Below are positions 1-11,563 of a DNA stretch of 29,358 nucleotides, piece by piece. Source of the DNA: Amphimedon queenslandica. Its lineage: Eukaryota; Porifera; Demospongiae; Haplosclerida; Niphatidae. Each line of letters opens with the position of its first letter. Position 1 is the stretch's first letter. The notes beneath the pieces are model-generated. The model ran no database searches and was not told the DNA's origin. It was given only the letters and a program-made list of their open reading frames with translations. The translations under genes were made by a program, and so were the position numbers. The stretch lies in assembly GCF_000090795.2 (NCBI RefSeq), contig NW_003546577.1, positions 52,581-81,938 on the forward strand, in the 5' to 3' direction.

Positions 1-1398
1 TAAACATAATAAAAAATGTGTTTCAAGGTAGTTCGGTGTCCATTTAGAGTAGAGACTTCCTTCTGTCCTCAAGGGAAAAAACTGCCTGCATGTAAAAAAC
101 CCTCGTTGGATAAAATTCTGCTGGCAGAAAGAACGCAAGATGCTTCAAATTAGAAGCACCCTCAGTCCCAACTGGGAGAATCAAATTCCACAACAGCCTT
201 GAAAAATTTTACTGCATCCACCATAAAGATAGCCTTGAAAAATTTTACTGCATCCACCATAAACCAGGGACACATTTTGTCTAAAAGGGAAAAAGTCAAC
301 AAAAATTTATTCTTATCAATCAATAATAAATCAACAGAATGGAGTATTAAATGAAATTTCTTAAATTCTTGTATTATGACTGTTATAACGCCTGGTGTGC
401 AAAAGCAGCAGCCTATCATGCTTCAATCCAGTCATACCACCTTTTGATACTAGTGTAAAGCCCCCTCATTAGCTTCCATGTTCATATGGGAGCGTATTTC
501 CTGCCTAATGCATTCTATTTAACTGGCACAAAATATACTTTTCCCTAATGCCGTTTAATCATATTTATGTTTTACCACACACCATTTTCTGTGGCAAAAT
601 GGCATGGTGGAGCATTGCAGAATGAAGTGAATCAAAGGAGAACTCACTTTCTGGAACTAGTTAAGATGATCTCACTATATCAAATGCAAGCCAAGGAACT
701 GTCTAAACTTTGGAATAAAAATCATTTAATCCTAAATACATTTCTAATGACATTGTGGTCTGGCATTTCCTATGAATTAAACCCCTCAGCAGTGCTAAAA
801 ACATCAAAGATAATTATTCATGAGTAGTTGAATTGAGATTCACTCTCACTTTCTTGCATATATTCTAAGTGAACAAACTACAGTTAACATAGTTTGTGGC
901 AAGGTATGCACTATGTACTCACTTATACGTCATGCAACATTGCTATAACTAGAACGATTAGGATATTAGAAGTTGCTTGTCATAAAGTTTTGTTTTTGAG
1001 CATTTAGTAACATTCTTGTGAAACTATTTACATTTAAAACGCTTGACTTTGATCATTCAAAGAATAATTACAGCCTCTCCAGTCTTTCAATTGACTGAAA
1101 AACTTGTGGTCTTCATATGCTGCTTTTTTAATGTTGATAGATAGCTACTAGAATGTGCTATCAAGGGTCAACTTTGTCACAGTTGTGCTACCTATAATCA
1201 TTGATTTGCAAGTAGGGCTGGAATTTACGGGGATGAAATTAAAAAAATTAATCGAGGTGTAAAAATTGGGTTAAAATTACAAATGCTTAAATCCTGGCAA
1301 AATCGGGTTTTACCCAATTCAATAAAATTGAAAAAGTGGTTACATTAATGTCAAAAAATGACAAGTACAAAATGAACTTTCATATCAGTGTTTAATTC
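1..1398. other. Gene-free AT-rich stretch
   Basis: No coding region can be supported here. Open frames of 85-86 codons exist on both strands, but they have low-complexity or atypical composition and match no family I recognise. The only clear structure is a short tandem duplication at 195-263. The sequence near 1215-1330 is A/T-rich and imperfectly repetitive, and may belong to the flank of the hAT fragment that follows. Confidence 0.6.
195..263. repeat. Two-copy tandem repeat, 36-bp period
   Basis: A 33-bp unit beginning AGCCTTGAAAAATTTT lies at 195-227 and again at 231-263. The copies look identical and are separated by GAT. This is a simple local duplication with no visible function. Confidence 0.9.
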
Positions 1399-2063
1399 TT
1401 AAAAGTTAGCCAAGTGTCCTTTAATGTCCTCGTTACAGTACATCACCATTTCCATGCATAGTGTATCTTCACTCATTGATGATCGTTTTGATGTTAGTAT
1501 GTTATGCATCAAACTAAAACTTTGCTCAACATCACAACTTCCAGTAGAAATACATAACAGTTGTATGGCAGCAGCACTCACGTAAAAATACAGAACTTGT
1601 ACACCTAGCCAATAGTCCAAAATCTTCATTTCTGGGTTGTCTGGAAGAGGTTCCTTAAGATAAACTTTGAAATCCTTCTTGAGTTCAATAGTCTCACTTT
1701 CTTTAGAAATTAAAGAAAACATTAGGCTGTAGTCTTCAAAGATTTGTGATTGACTACATTTCAAAAAGGATCTAAGACAACAGCACTTTTCCAAAGAGCT
1801 TGTACTTCTTCAATGTTTCTAGCTGTTGTATCTTGCCATTTCTGAGCAAGGACATTCCCAAAATCAACCATATCAAATTTTAGGGTAGTGGCATCCTCCT
1901 CAGAAAGCATATTTAAAACGGTATTTGTTTCTTCGCCTAAGGTAAACAGACCACTATATTGAGAAATTTTGGCTTGTAGATTGATGCATACGAGATGATT
2001 CATATGTAATAGTAGAAACAAGATAGGACAGGCATTTAATTTTTGTGTACCATTTAAGAACAC
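1399..2063 (-). pseudogene. hAT-family transposase, C-terminal fragment
   Basis: Two overlapping minus-strand frames (1761-2063, then 1399-1794) carry the C-terminal part of a hAT (hobo/Ac/Tam3) transposase. The second frame holds the hAT dimerisation region: a DYW motif (usually P..WW), then a hydrophobic run, then STGSCDVEQSFSLMHNIL followed by TSKRSSMSEDTL. In hAT proteins this pattern (A/S-S-x-x-x-E-R-x-F-S) packs the catalytic domain and mediates dimers. The first frame ends in ALWKSAVVLDPF, which corresponds to the LDPRFK-like segment just before it. The frames differ, so there is a frameshift near 1765-1790. The BED zinc finger and the RNase H-like catalytic core are missing: the coding match stops at about 2063, where the LTR of the next element seems to begin. 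No terminal inverted repeats were found. This is a dead fragment, possibly cut by the Gypsy insertion. Confidence 0.75.
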
Positions 2064-2257
2064 TCTAGATTATTCTTTTTCATTTACTGGACTATTCCTT
2101 TGTTGTGTGGACTATTCTTTTAGTGTACTGGAACTTTCTGGACTAGAAGGTTCCAGATTTGTACCTTGCTATAAATATGTGATTTTTGTAAATAGTTGGT
2201 TCCTTGCTTGGTAAAAACATAATATGAAACCACTTACTTCTGGTGAACACTGTTACA
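2064..2257 (+). repeat. Probable 5' LTR of the Gmr1-like element
   Basis: This stretch lies directly upstream of a primer-binding-site-like sequence and ends TTACA, so it fits the R-U5 end of an LTR. It contains TATAAATA at 2170-2177 and short direct repeats of TGGACTATTC. No second LTR is present to confirm the left boundary, which I set at the end of the hAT match. Confidence 0.5.
2128..2177 (+). promoter_or_regulatory. Heat-shock-element-like array and TATA box
   Basis: Five-base modules alternate in register: gGAAc (2130-2134), tTTCt (2135-2139), a 5-base gap, aGAAg (2145-2149), gTTCc (2150-2154). This matches the inverted nGAAn pentamer arrangement bound by heat-shock factor. The same bases form a 12-pair hairpin (2128-2139 with 2145-2156, one G-U pair, loop GGACT). 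TATAAATA follows at 2170-2177, so the array sits where a proximal promoter element would act. Function is inferred only. Confidence 0.45.
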
Positions 2258-2259
2258 TT

Positions 2260-2274
2260 TGGTGGCAGTGGTGC
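2260..2274 (+). other. Candidate primer-binding site
   Basis: TGGTGGCAGTGGTGC starts two bases after the LTR-like end TTACA. A start of TGG, complementary to the CCA tail of a tRNA, is normal for Ty3/Gypsy primer sites. The priming tRNA was not identified. Confidence 0.55.
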
Positions 2275-2351
2275 AGCGACTGGTAGCCTGCACTCAAATT
2301 ATAATTCGTGTATATGTGTGAATGCTGAGGTCTGGAAATAACTACAAGACT

Positions 2352-3376
2352 ATGGCTGAACTACTGGAATTACTCAAACAATGGGAGCAACAACGAAAGG
2401 ACGAGAAGGAACGATTCGAGGAAGAAAAACGGCAAGCGGAAGAAGGACGAATGGAAGAGCAGTGACAAGAAATGGAACGCCGAGAAGAAGATTGGTGAAA
2501 ATAAGAAGAAGATCGGCGAAGGTATTAGGAAGAGCTACGGCAAAAGGAAGAAGATAGGAGACGAGAGCGAGAAGAGGACCGCTTACGTTACGAGGAACTG
2601 ATATGGAGCCTGACAGAAGAAAAGAAGGCTGTGGGGCCAGAGGCTCTTAAACTGACAAAGTTGGGTGAGTCAGATGATATAGAAGCTTTTTTGACAGCTT
2701 TTGAATGAGCTGTGGATGCCCAAAATGTGGACCAGAAAGAATGGGCAGCAATGCTAGCTCCACAACTAACCGGGAAGGCTCTCAATGCTTACGCTGCAAT
2801 GGCAAACGCAGACGCTAAGGATTATATGAAGGTTAAAGAAGCGATTTTTCGGTGCTATGACATTAATGAAGAAATTTACAGACAATGATTTCGATCAGCC
2901 AACATCAAAAGAACAGAGACACTGTTGAAGATGCTGACACAGATTACAGACCTTGCAGATAAGTGGCTGGAGTCATGCACAACTAGGGAGGAAGTTATTG
3001 ACTGTGTTATATTGCAGCAGTTTGTGAATGTGTTACCAGAAGAAGCAAGGACATGGGTCAAAGAGCGTAAACCGAGTGCAAGCAAGGAAGCAGGTTGGTT
3101 AGCGGAAGTTTTTTGACAAGCAAAAAAGGACAAGTGGGAGGCAGCAATTGGGAGGAAGGTTTAGGAGAAAAGATGTCACAATTCTAAGGTGGGTCACCTG
3201 GCTAAGGATTGCCGCCAATTGAAAAATCTAGACAAGAGTAGCAAAGAAGATATAGACAAACCTCAGATTACATGCTACAATTGTAAAACCAGAGGATATA
3301 TAGCAAAGAACTGCCCAAAAGCAATGTTTTGTGGTTTACGAGAGGATTTGTTAAATCAGGGATTACTATATGGATG
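2352..3376 (+). pseudogene. Gag with coiled coil, SCAN-like domain and zinc knuckles
   Basis: The chosen start is the ATG at 2352 (MAELLELLKQWEQQR), 92 bases after the primer site. It opens a charged Glu/Lys/Arg-rich coiled coil running to about 2600 and broken by stops at 2463 and soon after. A capsid-like helical region follows (GESDDIEAFLTAFE, then PQLTGKALNAY). From about 2877 to 3116 the frame matches the SCAN fold: Y-R-Q, then F-R-S, a helix ending KWLES, then a V-I-L-Q-Q-F segment and LPEEARTWVKERKP. SCAN domains of vertebrate zinc-finger proteins are known to derive from the capsid of Gmr1-like Gypsy elements. Two CCHC-type knuckles lie at about 3170-3345: the first lacks its second Cys, and the second has Tyr in place of His (CYNCKTRGYIAKNC). 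Stops near 2707, 2886 and 3114 and a frame change make it a pseudogene. Confidence 0.75.
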
Positions 3377-3392
3377 AGTGGAGGGATGAGTC

Positions 3393-3815
3393 GTGAAGGA
3401 CATACAGTTGGACACCGGGTGTTCTCGAACTGTGGTGAGGAGTGAACTGGTAGATAAACAGAAGTTTCAAGGAGACACTGTGTCGATTCAGTGCGCTCAT
3501 GGTGATATAGTTTCATACCCAGTAGCAGTTGTAGAGATAGACGTAGGTGGAAAGTTGCTTCAGGTGGAAGCAACGGTGTCGGATACGTTACCAAGGTCAG
3601 TTCTATTGGGGACAAATGTGCCCGAGTTAAATAGCCTACTCAGAGAGGAGAGAGGCGAGAGTGGATTAGCTGTCTTAACAAGGAGCGGGGCTCGTAGACA
3701 GAAGAAAGAGGAAGAGGAGTTACAACGGAAAGAAAAAGAATCAGGAGCAAAAACAACAACAGTGGAAGTAGATGCTCAAGAGTTGAACACTGGAACTCAC
3801 CCCAGCCATAGATAA
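3393..3815 (+). pseudogene. Retropepsin (pol protease) of the Gmr1-like element
   Basis: The open frame has the aspartic-protease signature QLDTGCSRTVV near residues 5-15, a flap-like region with hydrophobic strands (DIVSYPVAVVEIDVGGK), and the closing motif VLLGTNVPEL near residues 72-81. These are the hallmarks of retropepsins that mature Gag and Pol. The domain itself is uninterrupted for about 85 residues. The rest of the frame is a charged Glu/Lys/Arg linker. It lies 17 bases after the gag remnant and upstream of the integrase. No independent start is expected; the ATG at 3393 is simply the first in frame and translation was probably as a Gag-Pol fusion. Confidence 0.75.
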
Positions 3816-4166
3816 TGGATGACAATTATCTGAGGAACCAGAGGACAAAGGTGGCCAAAGGAGGCGAGGAAGTACAGAAGGACAGAGATCAGCCACAGGA
3901 GGAGAGGAATAATTGCAGCTGGTTGGAAGTTGGGCTGCAGTTTGTTGATCACATGTTTCTACAGGAGGGAAAACTAAGGAAAAAACAGACAAGGTCACAG
4001 AAGAGAGAAGAGCGGTATGAACATGCAAGGAAAGAAAAAGAGAAGCAAAAGGGATGAGATTGGGTGCTGGATTTATCACAGGAGGAAATAAGGTGATTAC
4101 AAGAAAAAGATAAAACGATTCAAAGCTTAGAGAAGAAACCCAACTTCTTGAAGAGAGTGGGACTTT
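3816..4166 (+). pseudogene. Charged pol linker between protease and integrase
   Basis: This segment encodes a strongly charged Lys/Glu/Arg/Gln stretch in broken frames, including an 80-codon frame at 3815-4057. It ends with an EEIR...LQEKDKTIQSLEKK-like helix just before the zinc-binding domain. No RT motif (FG box, YxDD) lies between the protease and the integrase, which is why the RT must have lain elsewhere. It probably continues the pol polyprotein and is interrupted by stops. Confidence 0.5.
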
Positions 4167-5253
4167 TTGTATCGTTGCTGGACACCCAAGACTTACACTG
4201 GAGAATCGGTCGAGCAGCTGGTCATACTCCTAGCATGTAGAAAGAAAGTGATTGAATTGGCACATACAATACCCCTTGCTGGACACATGGGACTGGACAA
4301 GACAGTGCGTAGAATCCAACAACGATTTTACTGGCCTACTCTATTCAAAGATGTGGTGGAGTATTGTAGGAAGTGTTCATGTTGCCAAAGGACAGACTCA
4401 CATGGTCAAAGAAGAGTCCCCTTAGTGCCATTACCAATCATCCAGGAACAATTTCATCGGGTTGCGATGGACATAGTTGGTCCTTTGCCTCGAAGTACCG
4501 CTACATACTTGTAGTATGTGATTATGCTACTGGGTTTTCTGAAGCGATACCTATAAAGAACATTGATGCTGAAACAGTAGCAGAGGAACTGATGGGAATT
4601 TTTGCAAAGTATGGTATACCTCAGGAAATATGTCACAACTATGAAAGGAAATGTACAGGCTGTTGAATGTTCATCCGATTTGTACGACACCATATCATCC
4701 GCAAACAGATGGTCTTGTGGAGCGTTTTAATAAGACATTGAAGTCACTACTGAGGAGACTAATCAGAGAAGATGGCAGAGATTGGGATAAGTTTATTCCA
4801 TACGTGTTGTTTACTTATAGGGAGGTCCCACAGACAACCACTGGATTCTCACCATTTGAACTTTTGTTTGGGAGAGAAGTCAGAGGACACTTGGATGTCC
4901 TGAAGGAGGAGTGGGAAGCAAGAGAGAAGACTATAGAGAGTGTTGTGTCACATATTATTGGAATGCAGGAGAGGATGCAAGTGATGAGTGAACTAGTCAA
5001 GGAAAATACAGAGAAGCAGCAAGCAAAGCAAAAGAGATGGTATGATAGGACAACTAGAGAACGGGAACTATCCCCAGAGGACAAGGTATTGGTACTACTA
5101 CCAACTTCAAGTAATAAACTACTAGCCCAATGGAGAGGACCGTATAAGATTGTTCAAAGAATTGGAAAAGTGTACTACGAGGTGCAGATTTCAAAGAGAA
5201 AGATCTTTCACATCAATTTGTTAAGAGAGTGGCAGGAAGACAGAGGTTGCTGA
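4167..5253 (+). pseudogene. Integrase of the Gmr1-like element
   Basis: The zinc-binding HHCC domain is in frame at 4167-4514 (H in IELAH, GHMGLDKT, then C..C in KCSCCQRT). The catalytic core begins with MDIVGPLP, which carries the first Asp, and ends with YHPQTDGLVERFN, which carries the catalytic Glu (frame 4651-5253). Between them the chain passes through a third frame (4373-4666; ILVVCDYATGFSEAIP). The segment normally bearing the second catalytic Asp (DQGxNF) is missing: the text jumps from IPQEI to about MYRLLNVHP near 4625-4655. The C-terminal part holds a GPY/F-type motif (WRGPYKIVQRIGKVYYEV) and ends FHINLLREWQE. At least two frameshifts and a small deletion inactivate it. Such enzymes join the cDNA copy to host DNA. 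Confidence 0.85.
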
Positions 5254-5475
5254 CTATTATTGTGACAAAGTGAGGGACAAGACAGAGGATGGTAAGGCAA
5301 ATAACTTGTGTTGGGATGATGAGGATGAGTTAGCAAACTGGAACACTAAATGTGAGAGTTCACCATTGACAATGGGTAATACATTGTCAAAACAACAAAG
5401 GGAGCAGTTACAGAACCTTTGTGAGCAGTTCAGAGGAGTACTTAAGGGGAAACCGGGACATAGTTGTGTGATGGC
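5254..5475 (+). pseudogene. N-terminal leader of a Gypsy reverse transcriptase, truncated
   Basis: Directly after the integrase tail, an acidic linker (WDDEDELANWN) leads into LSKQQREQLQNLCEQF and RGVLKGKPGH. The pattern L-S-x-x-Q-x-x-x-L-x-x-L-x-x-x-F...F/L-x-x-x-P-G is the usual lead-in to Ty3/Gypsy RT domains. After PGHS the match ends abruptly at about 5465-5475 and unrelated T/G-rich sequence follows, so palm, fingers and RNase H are gone. Its position downstream of the integrase gives the element its Gmr1-like domain order. Confidence 0.65.
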
Positions 5476-5869
5476 ATGTGTGTGTTGATGTATTGTATGG
5501 ACCAACTCTAGCATTTTGGTTTGGTTTGTTTGTTTGTTTACTTGTGACAGCCTTGTACCATGGCAATCCTTGTAGCCTCTAACAAGGTCATGGTCGTGCC
5601 TCTTGGTTTTGTTGCTTGGCCACTTGGTCTGGGTGCCTATGCATGCCATGGCTGTCTGTGTATAGCATGTATATATGGCCATAATTTTAGTTGTTTGATT
5701 GTGTTTGCTGTTTGTGTACATGAGTGTGTTCTATGTGTCATTGCAAATGTTGATAATGTATTGCATGTGACGTGACCTTATGGTTGTGTACTGTCCTGGT
5801 TAAACAAGAAGGTGCACTATAAAACTATTCACGCAACGTATGTCATGAAATCGCTTCCGTCAATTACTG

Positions 5870-5893
5870 TATAAAAGGAGGTGCCCTGGGCAC
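5870..5893 (+). promoter_or_regulatory. TATA box with adjacent palindrome
   Basis: TATAAAAGG (5870-5878) is a near-ideal TATA box. It is followed by GTGCCCTGGGCAC (5881-5893), a palindrome with one central base. A very short frame starting ATGGCTCCC lies about 50 bases downstream but is only 14 codons long. It may be a remnant promoter of an LTR or a host gene, with no further support. Confidence 0.3.
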
Positions 5894-6744
5894 AATATGG
5901 AGGCCAGATTGAATGAAATTTGAAAATAACAAAATGGCTCCCACACTGGCACTGTCCTTATCATGGCTAAATCACTAGCAAAATGCATTATAAAAACATT
6001 AATTAGCAAAGGTGAGAGAGTTAACCTACAAGCACACCTAGAAAGCATAGCAAGGATAGAAATGTTATAATTGACTTGAAGTAATAATTTTACATTATTA
6101 TGAAATATTATATTGTATACTCTGAAAAATCTGTCAACAGCCGAAAAAACACGGTCATAGATGCTTTCAGGCAGGTAATAAGTGATAGTGGCAAGGGAAT
6201 AGCCCTCACTACTACACAGAAAACCAGGCCAAGAACAGCCACCACTGGGACCAGACAGCCCTGCCGACTACAATATATCAGCCACTATCATCAAGTATAA
6301 GTGGTTCCAGCAAAAGACCCCAAAATGGTCCTCATTCAGATCCTAGTACTGGTAGCAGTTGTAACATTCTACGATCTACTGAAAGAAGTAAATACAAAAA
6401 TATAATTCTAAATTAAAAAAAAATAAACATTATAGGGTTGAATAGATATGGTGATGGTGAGGAGCCTCCTGTATCGGTGTACCTCTTCCCAATAGTACCC
6501 AGTGATGCCGACAAAAATATGGCAGTACTGTGATGGTAATATACGAGCACAAGAAAAATGCTAGTACAAGCCTAAAATATTAATGCCACGTTATGATTAC
6601 TTTACATTACAAATAATACTTACTTCTGTATCTAGTGCCTAATAAACTTGAATTACGATTACAGGACTCACAACTGACATTGAATCGAAATTCAGCACAA
6701 ATCACATGACGATCTAAAATTATGAATAGTTTCGATGATGTTGA

Positions 6745-6771
6745 CAATAATAGTAATAATAATAATAATAC
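6745..6771. repeat. (TAA)n-type microsatellite
   Basis: This is a short run of AATAATAGTAATAATAATAA character. It is a simple repeat with no gene attached. Confidence 0.75.
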
Positions 6772-7431
6772 TAACAAAGAATACCTGTCTGTAACTGATC
6801 ATCCTTCGGTCAACCATACCACACTAACGTATGTTTCCCCATAGCCAATTCTATATCTATGCACAAAATGGCTGCTATTCGTCCCCATCACCTATACCTT
6901 ATTTATACATAATCACTAATTTAAACACATTATAACTACCTGAAGTATTGAGCATAGCAAAAGAACTACTAGTATCATGTGATAGAGCCTCAGAATGATT
7001 CTCATTTTAAACTAAATCGGCGAGTAAATGAGACAGCAATTCCAGCGCCTTCTTTTAGTGCCTAAAGACCCCTTTACTCGATCAAGCCTAACTAGAGCTG
7101 GTCATTGTCTTCTTTGAGTGTAAAATGGAAGTCCATTTGGTACCAAAACCCCTTTCTTTCTGCGTTTTTCTTGAAGAAGCAACACAAACTAGAGCTGACA
7201 TTTTTACATGTGAATAAAACAGAAGCCACCATGCCCAGGGCCGCGCTTTTTATACCGCACCTTGTCCTTTAATTGCTAGTGGGGAGGTTCTGTGGTTGTC
7301 TCTGTGGGGGGTACTGTCATGACTGTGGTAGGGCTATCCAAACAACTGGGCTATTGGATGACAGTGATTGCACAGGGCTGGAATCAACCTCCTGAGATTG
7401 CTTTGTTCTGTCTTTTCTAGGCCTGTGTTCA

Positions 7432-8310
7432 ATGCCAACTCCAGCTGCTTTTTTTAGTGTCCCTTTGCTGCATTCTTTGGGCCCAGCTGTACAGCCACCT
7501 GTGTCTCCACCACTGGTGCCAGGTGATTCCGACATTTTGTCACCCAGTCTTCAAGCTTTTAGCCTGTCTCCTTCATTCGAACTGTTCCCTCAGAAGCTGG
7601 TGGCTAAGGTCAGATCAGGTCAGCTTGTGGAAATGCGAGAGCTGCTTTCTGACAACACTACTCTCCTGAGTCGTCTGGAGCCTATTGGAAGTAACCCAGC
7701 TTTGTAAGGCCCAGCAAGACCACGCTTGAGGAGATCTCATCTATTATGTCGTGGTTGTATTGTTTTATGGCTCATATTGCCATGTGTACACCCGACCACA
7801 ATGCAAGACATATGCTGGCTTATGCTCGTCTTCTGATTAAGGAATCATTGAAGCACCCTGGGAATGCCTGGATGGAATGTGATAGAATCTTCCGGCAGCA
7901 GGCAGCAATTGATGCATCTAAACCTTGGATCATTATTCACTCCGATATACAGGCAGCTACTATTTTGGGCAGAGGCCCTGTACATCCTGGCACATTTTGT
8001 ACTTACTGCTTTGAGGCTGATCATAAGACAGAACACTGTGCTTTACCATTCTTTGTCCGTCCCCCGTTACCAAGGCCTAACATGTGTAAGAGCTGAGTCT
8101 ACATTGCAAATATGTATTTCATGGAACAGAGGCAAATGTGTTTTCCCAAGATATGCATTCAGGCATGTTTGTGCCGTATGCTTTCGTGATCACAGGGCAA
8201 GGGACTGTCCTGAGTTACCCCTGATTCTAAGTACAGGAGGACCAGAGCTACACCTGTTGCCCCTGACAAGCAGTGGTGGTCTGGACCACCTTCCAAATGA
8301 ACACTGTTGA
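7432..8310 (+). pseudogene. Gag-like ORF1 of the DIRS-order element
   Basis: Frame 7432-7707 ends with the lead motif of DIRS-type gag proteins (FPQKLVAKVRSGQLVEMRELL). The chain resumes in another frame at about 7713-8096 with ISSIMSWLYCFMAHI, a HMLAYARLLIKESL helix, WMECDRIFRQQAA and a CTYCFEADHKTEHC zinc-knuckle-like motif. It then shifts again near 8080-8100 to a C-terminal knuckle (CISWNRGKCVF, then HVCAVCFRDHRARDCPELP). These patterns are shared by gag-like ORFs of DIRS-order elements and form the nucleoprotein that packages the RNA. At least two frameshifts (near 7700 and 8085) break it. The start at 7432 is the first ATG of the frame and is not certain. Confidence 0.75.
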
Positions 8311-8599
8311 CTTCATTTTGTGTATGTATTAGCCTTGCCATGTGATGCTTAATTGTTTTTCATTTATGATACTTAGACCTATGGGCTACTACAATTATTG
8401 ATTATGACTTTATTGATGTTTTCCTTTGATGATGATAAATTGTGAATTACTGTTCCCCACTAGAGTTACATGTATTGTTGTCCTAGTCCCCTTTGTCTCT
8501 ACCTCACTGCAACATAAAAAATGGCTGCTACCTTTACACTCAAGACCCTTTGGACTTGGACAATGTTAGTACTTTCTTAGGCCATGCTGCTTGGCCCTG

Positions 8600-11128
<2,529 letters not shown>

Positions 11129-11251
11129 CTGAACTCTCTAACTTGATTTTAATTTATTTCCAAATAATCTTTTTGTCTATTTGTAGCTTGTCTTGTTTTG
11201 TTTTTCTTTTTTGTGGTCATGTTTTGTTTAGTTACAGTGTGTTTTCGGTAT

Positions 11252-11324
11252 TGGGGAGTGTGGTGCACCATGTATACAAGTGCACCAGTGGAGAATATTG
11301 CATATCTGCAATACTCACTCCCCA
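11252..11324. repeat. Three-stem inverted-repeat structure
   Basis: An outer perfect 9-bp inverted repeat (TGGGGAGTG at 11252-11260, CACTCCCCA at 11316-11324) encloses two further perfect hairpins. One is TGGTGCAC (11261-11268) with GTGCACCA (11280-11287). The other is TATTGCA (11296-11302) with TGCAATA (11307-11313). It lies about 125 bases behind the recombinase stop. It could be a terminal or recombination-site structure of the DIRS-order element, an RNA fold, or a small separate insertion. Confidence 0.7.
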
Positions 11325-11558
11325 TTGTATTGTATCACTGCCTACATACCATTGAATAGATGTAAATAGGAGCCTGTGCCAATTGCACACTGTGGATAGA
11401 GTGAGACTAATTCAAATAGGTAGAAACCTAAATGAAAGGTTAGTGAGAGAGAGTTACCCTATCCTAGTTCATAGCCAATATTAACCCTCAGTATGAATGC
11501 CCCTCAGGGTTTGGCATTATCAGGCTGATAGTGATGTCTAAACTGACCTAACTTAGTC

Positions 11559-11563
11559 ACTAA
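11559..11563. repeat. Target-site duplication, left copy
   Basis: ACTAA immediately precedes the left Copia LTR and recurs immediately after the right LTR at 14713-14717. Five bases is the normal length for Copia integration. Confidence 0.9.

Larger units (their letters stand above)
2064..5475 (+). mobile_element. Truncated Gmr1-like Ty3/Gypsy retrotransposon
   Basis: The order read on the plus strand is: LTR-like leader with TATA box, primer-binding site, coiled-coil plus SCAN-like gag, zinc knuckles, retropepsin, HHCC and integrase core, GPY/F-type integrase tail, and then the leader that normally precedes a Gypsy RT. Ordinary Ty3/Gypsy elements place integrase last, whereas Gmr1-like elements place it before RT, as here. 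The coding match stops at about 5475, so RT, RNase H and the 3' LTR are absent. Many stops and frameshifts show it is dead. The left end is uncertain because the second LTR needed to define it is missing. Confidence 0.75.
5476..7431. other. Gene-free stretch between two retroelements
   Basis: No gene is supported. The part to about 5800 is T/G-rich. TATAAAAGG stands at 5870-5878, followed by a 13-base palindrome. A (TAA)n-like run lies near 6745-6771. A perfect 12-bp palindrome TTTGGTACCAAA is at 7136-7147. ACTAGAGCTG occurs twice, at 7091-7100 and 7188-7197. The GC-richer 7230-7330 with a TTTTTATACC box probably belongs to the 5' end of the DIRS-order element. I could not delimit that end, because no partner repeat was recognised downstream. 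Confidence 0.5.
11129..11563. other. Gene-free tail of the DIRS-order element and Copia target region
   Basis: No coding region is supported. The first part is T-rich and probably the 3' untranslated or terminal region of the recombinase element. It contains a three-stem inverted-repeat structure at 11252-11324. The remainder (11360-11558) is unremarkable, with short complementary segments around 11483-11518, and ends at the Copia target site. Confidence 0.5.

Noticed and set aside
567..827. 86-codon open frame on the plus strand
   Set aside because: No recognised domain, AT-rich codon usage like the non-coding flanks, and no neighbouring frame continues it.
5476..6000. Possible 3' LTR of the Gmr1-like element
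   Set aside because: No stretch here resembles 2064-2257, and no polypurine tract or matching target duplication was found.
6100..6300. 66-codon open frame on the plus strand
   Set aside because: No family resemblance, and the low-complexity Thr/Arg end looks fortuitous.
11483..11518. Interleaved complements AACCCT/AGGGTT and AATGCC/GGCATT resembling an H-type pseudoknot
   Set aside because: The connecting loop across the first stem would be one base, too short to span six pairs, so both stems are unlikely to coexist.
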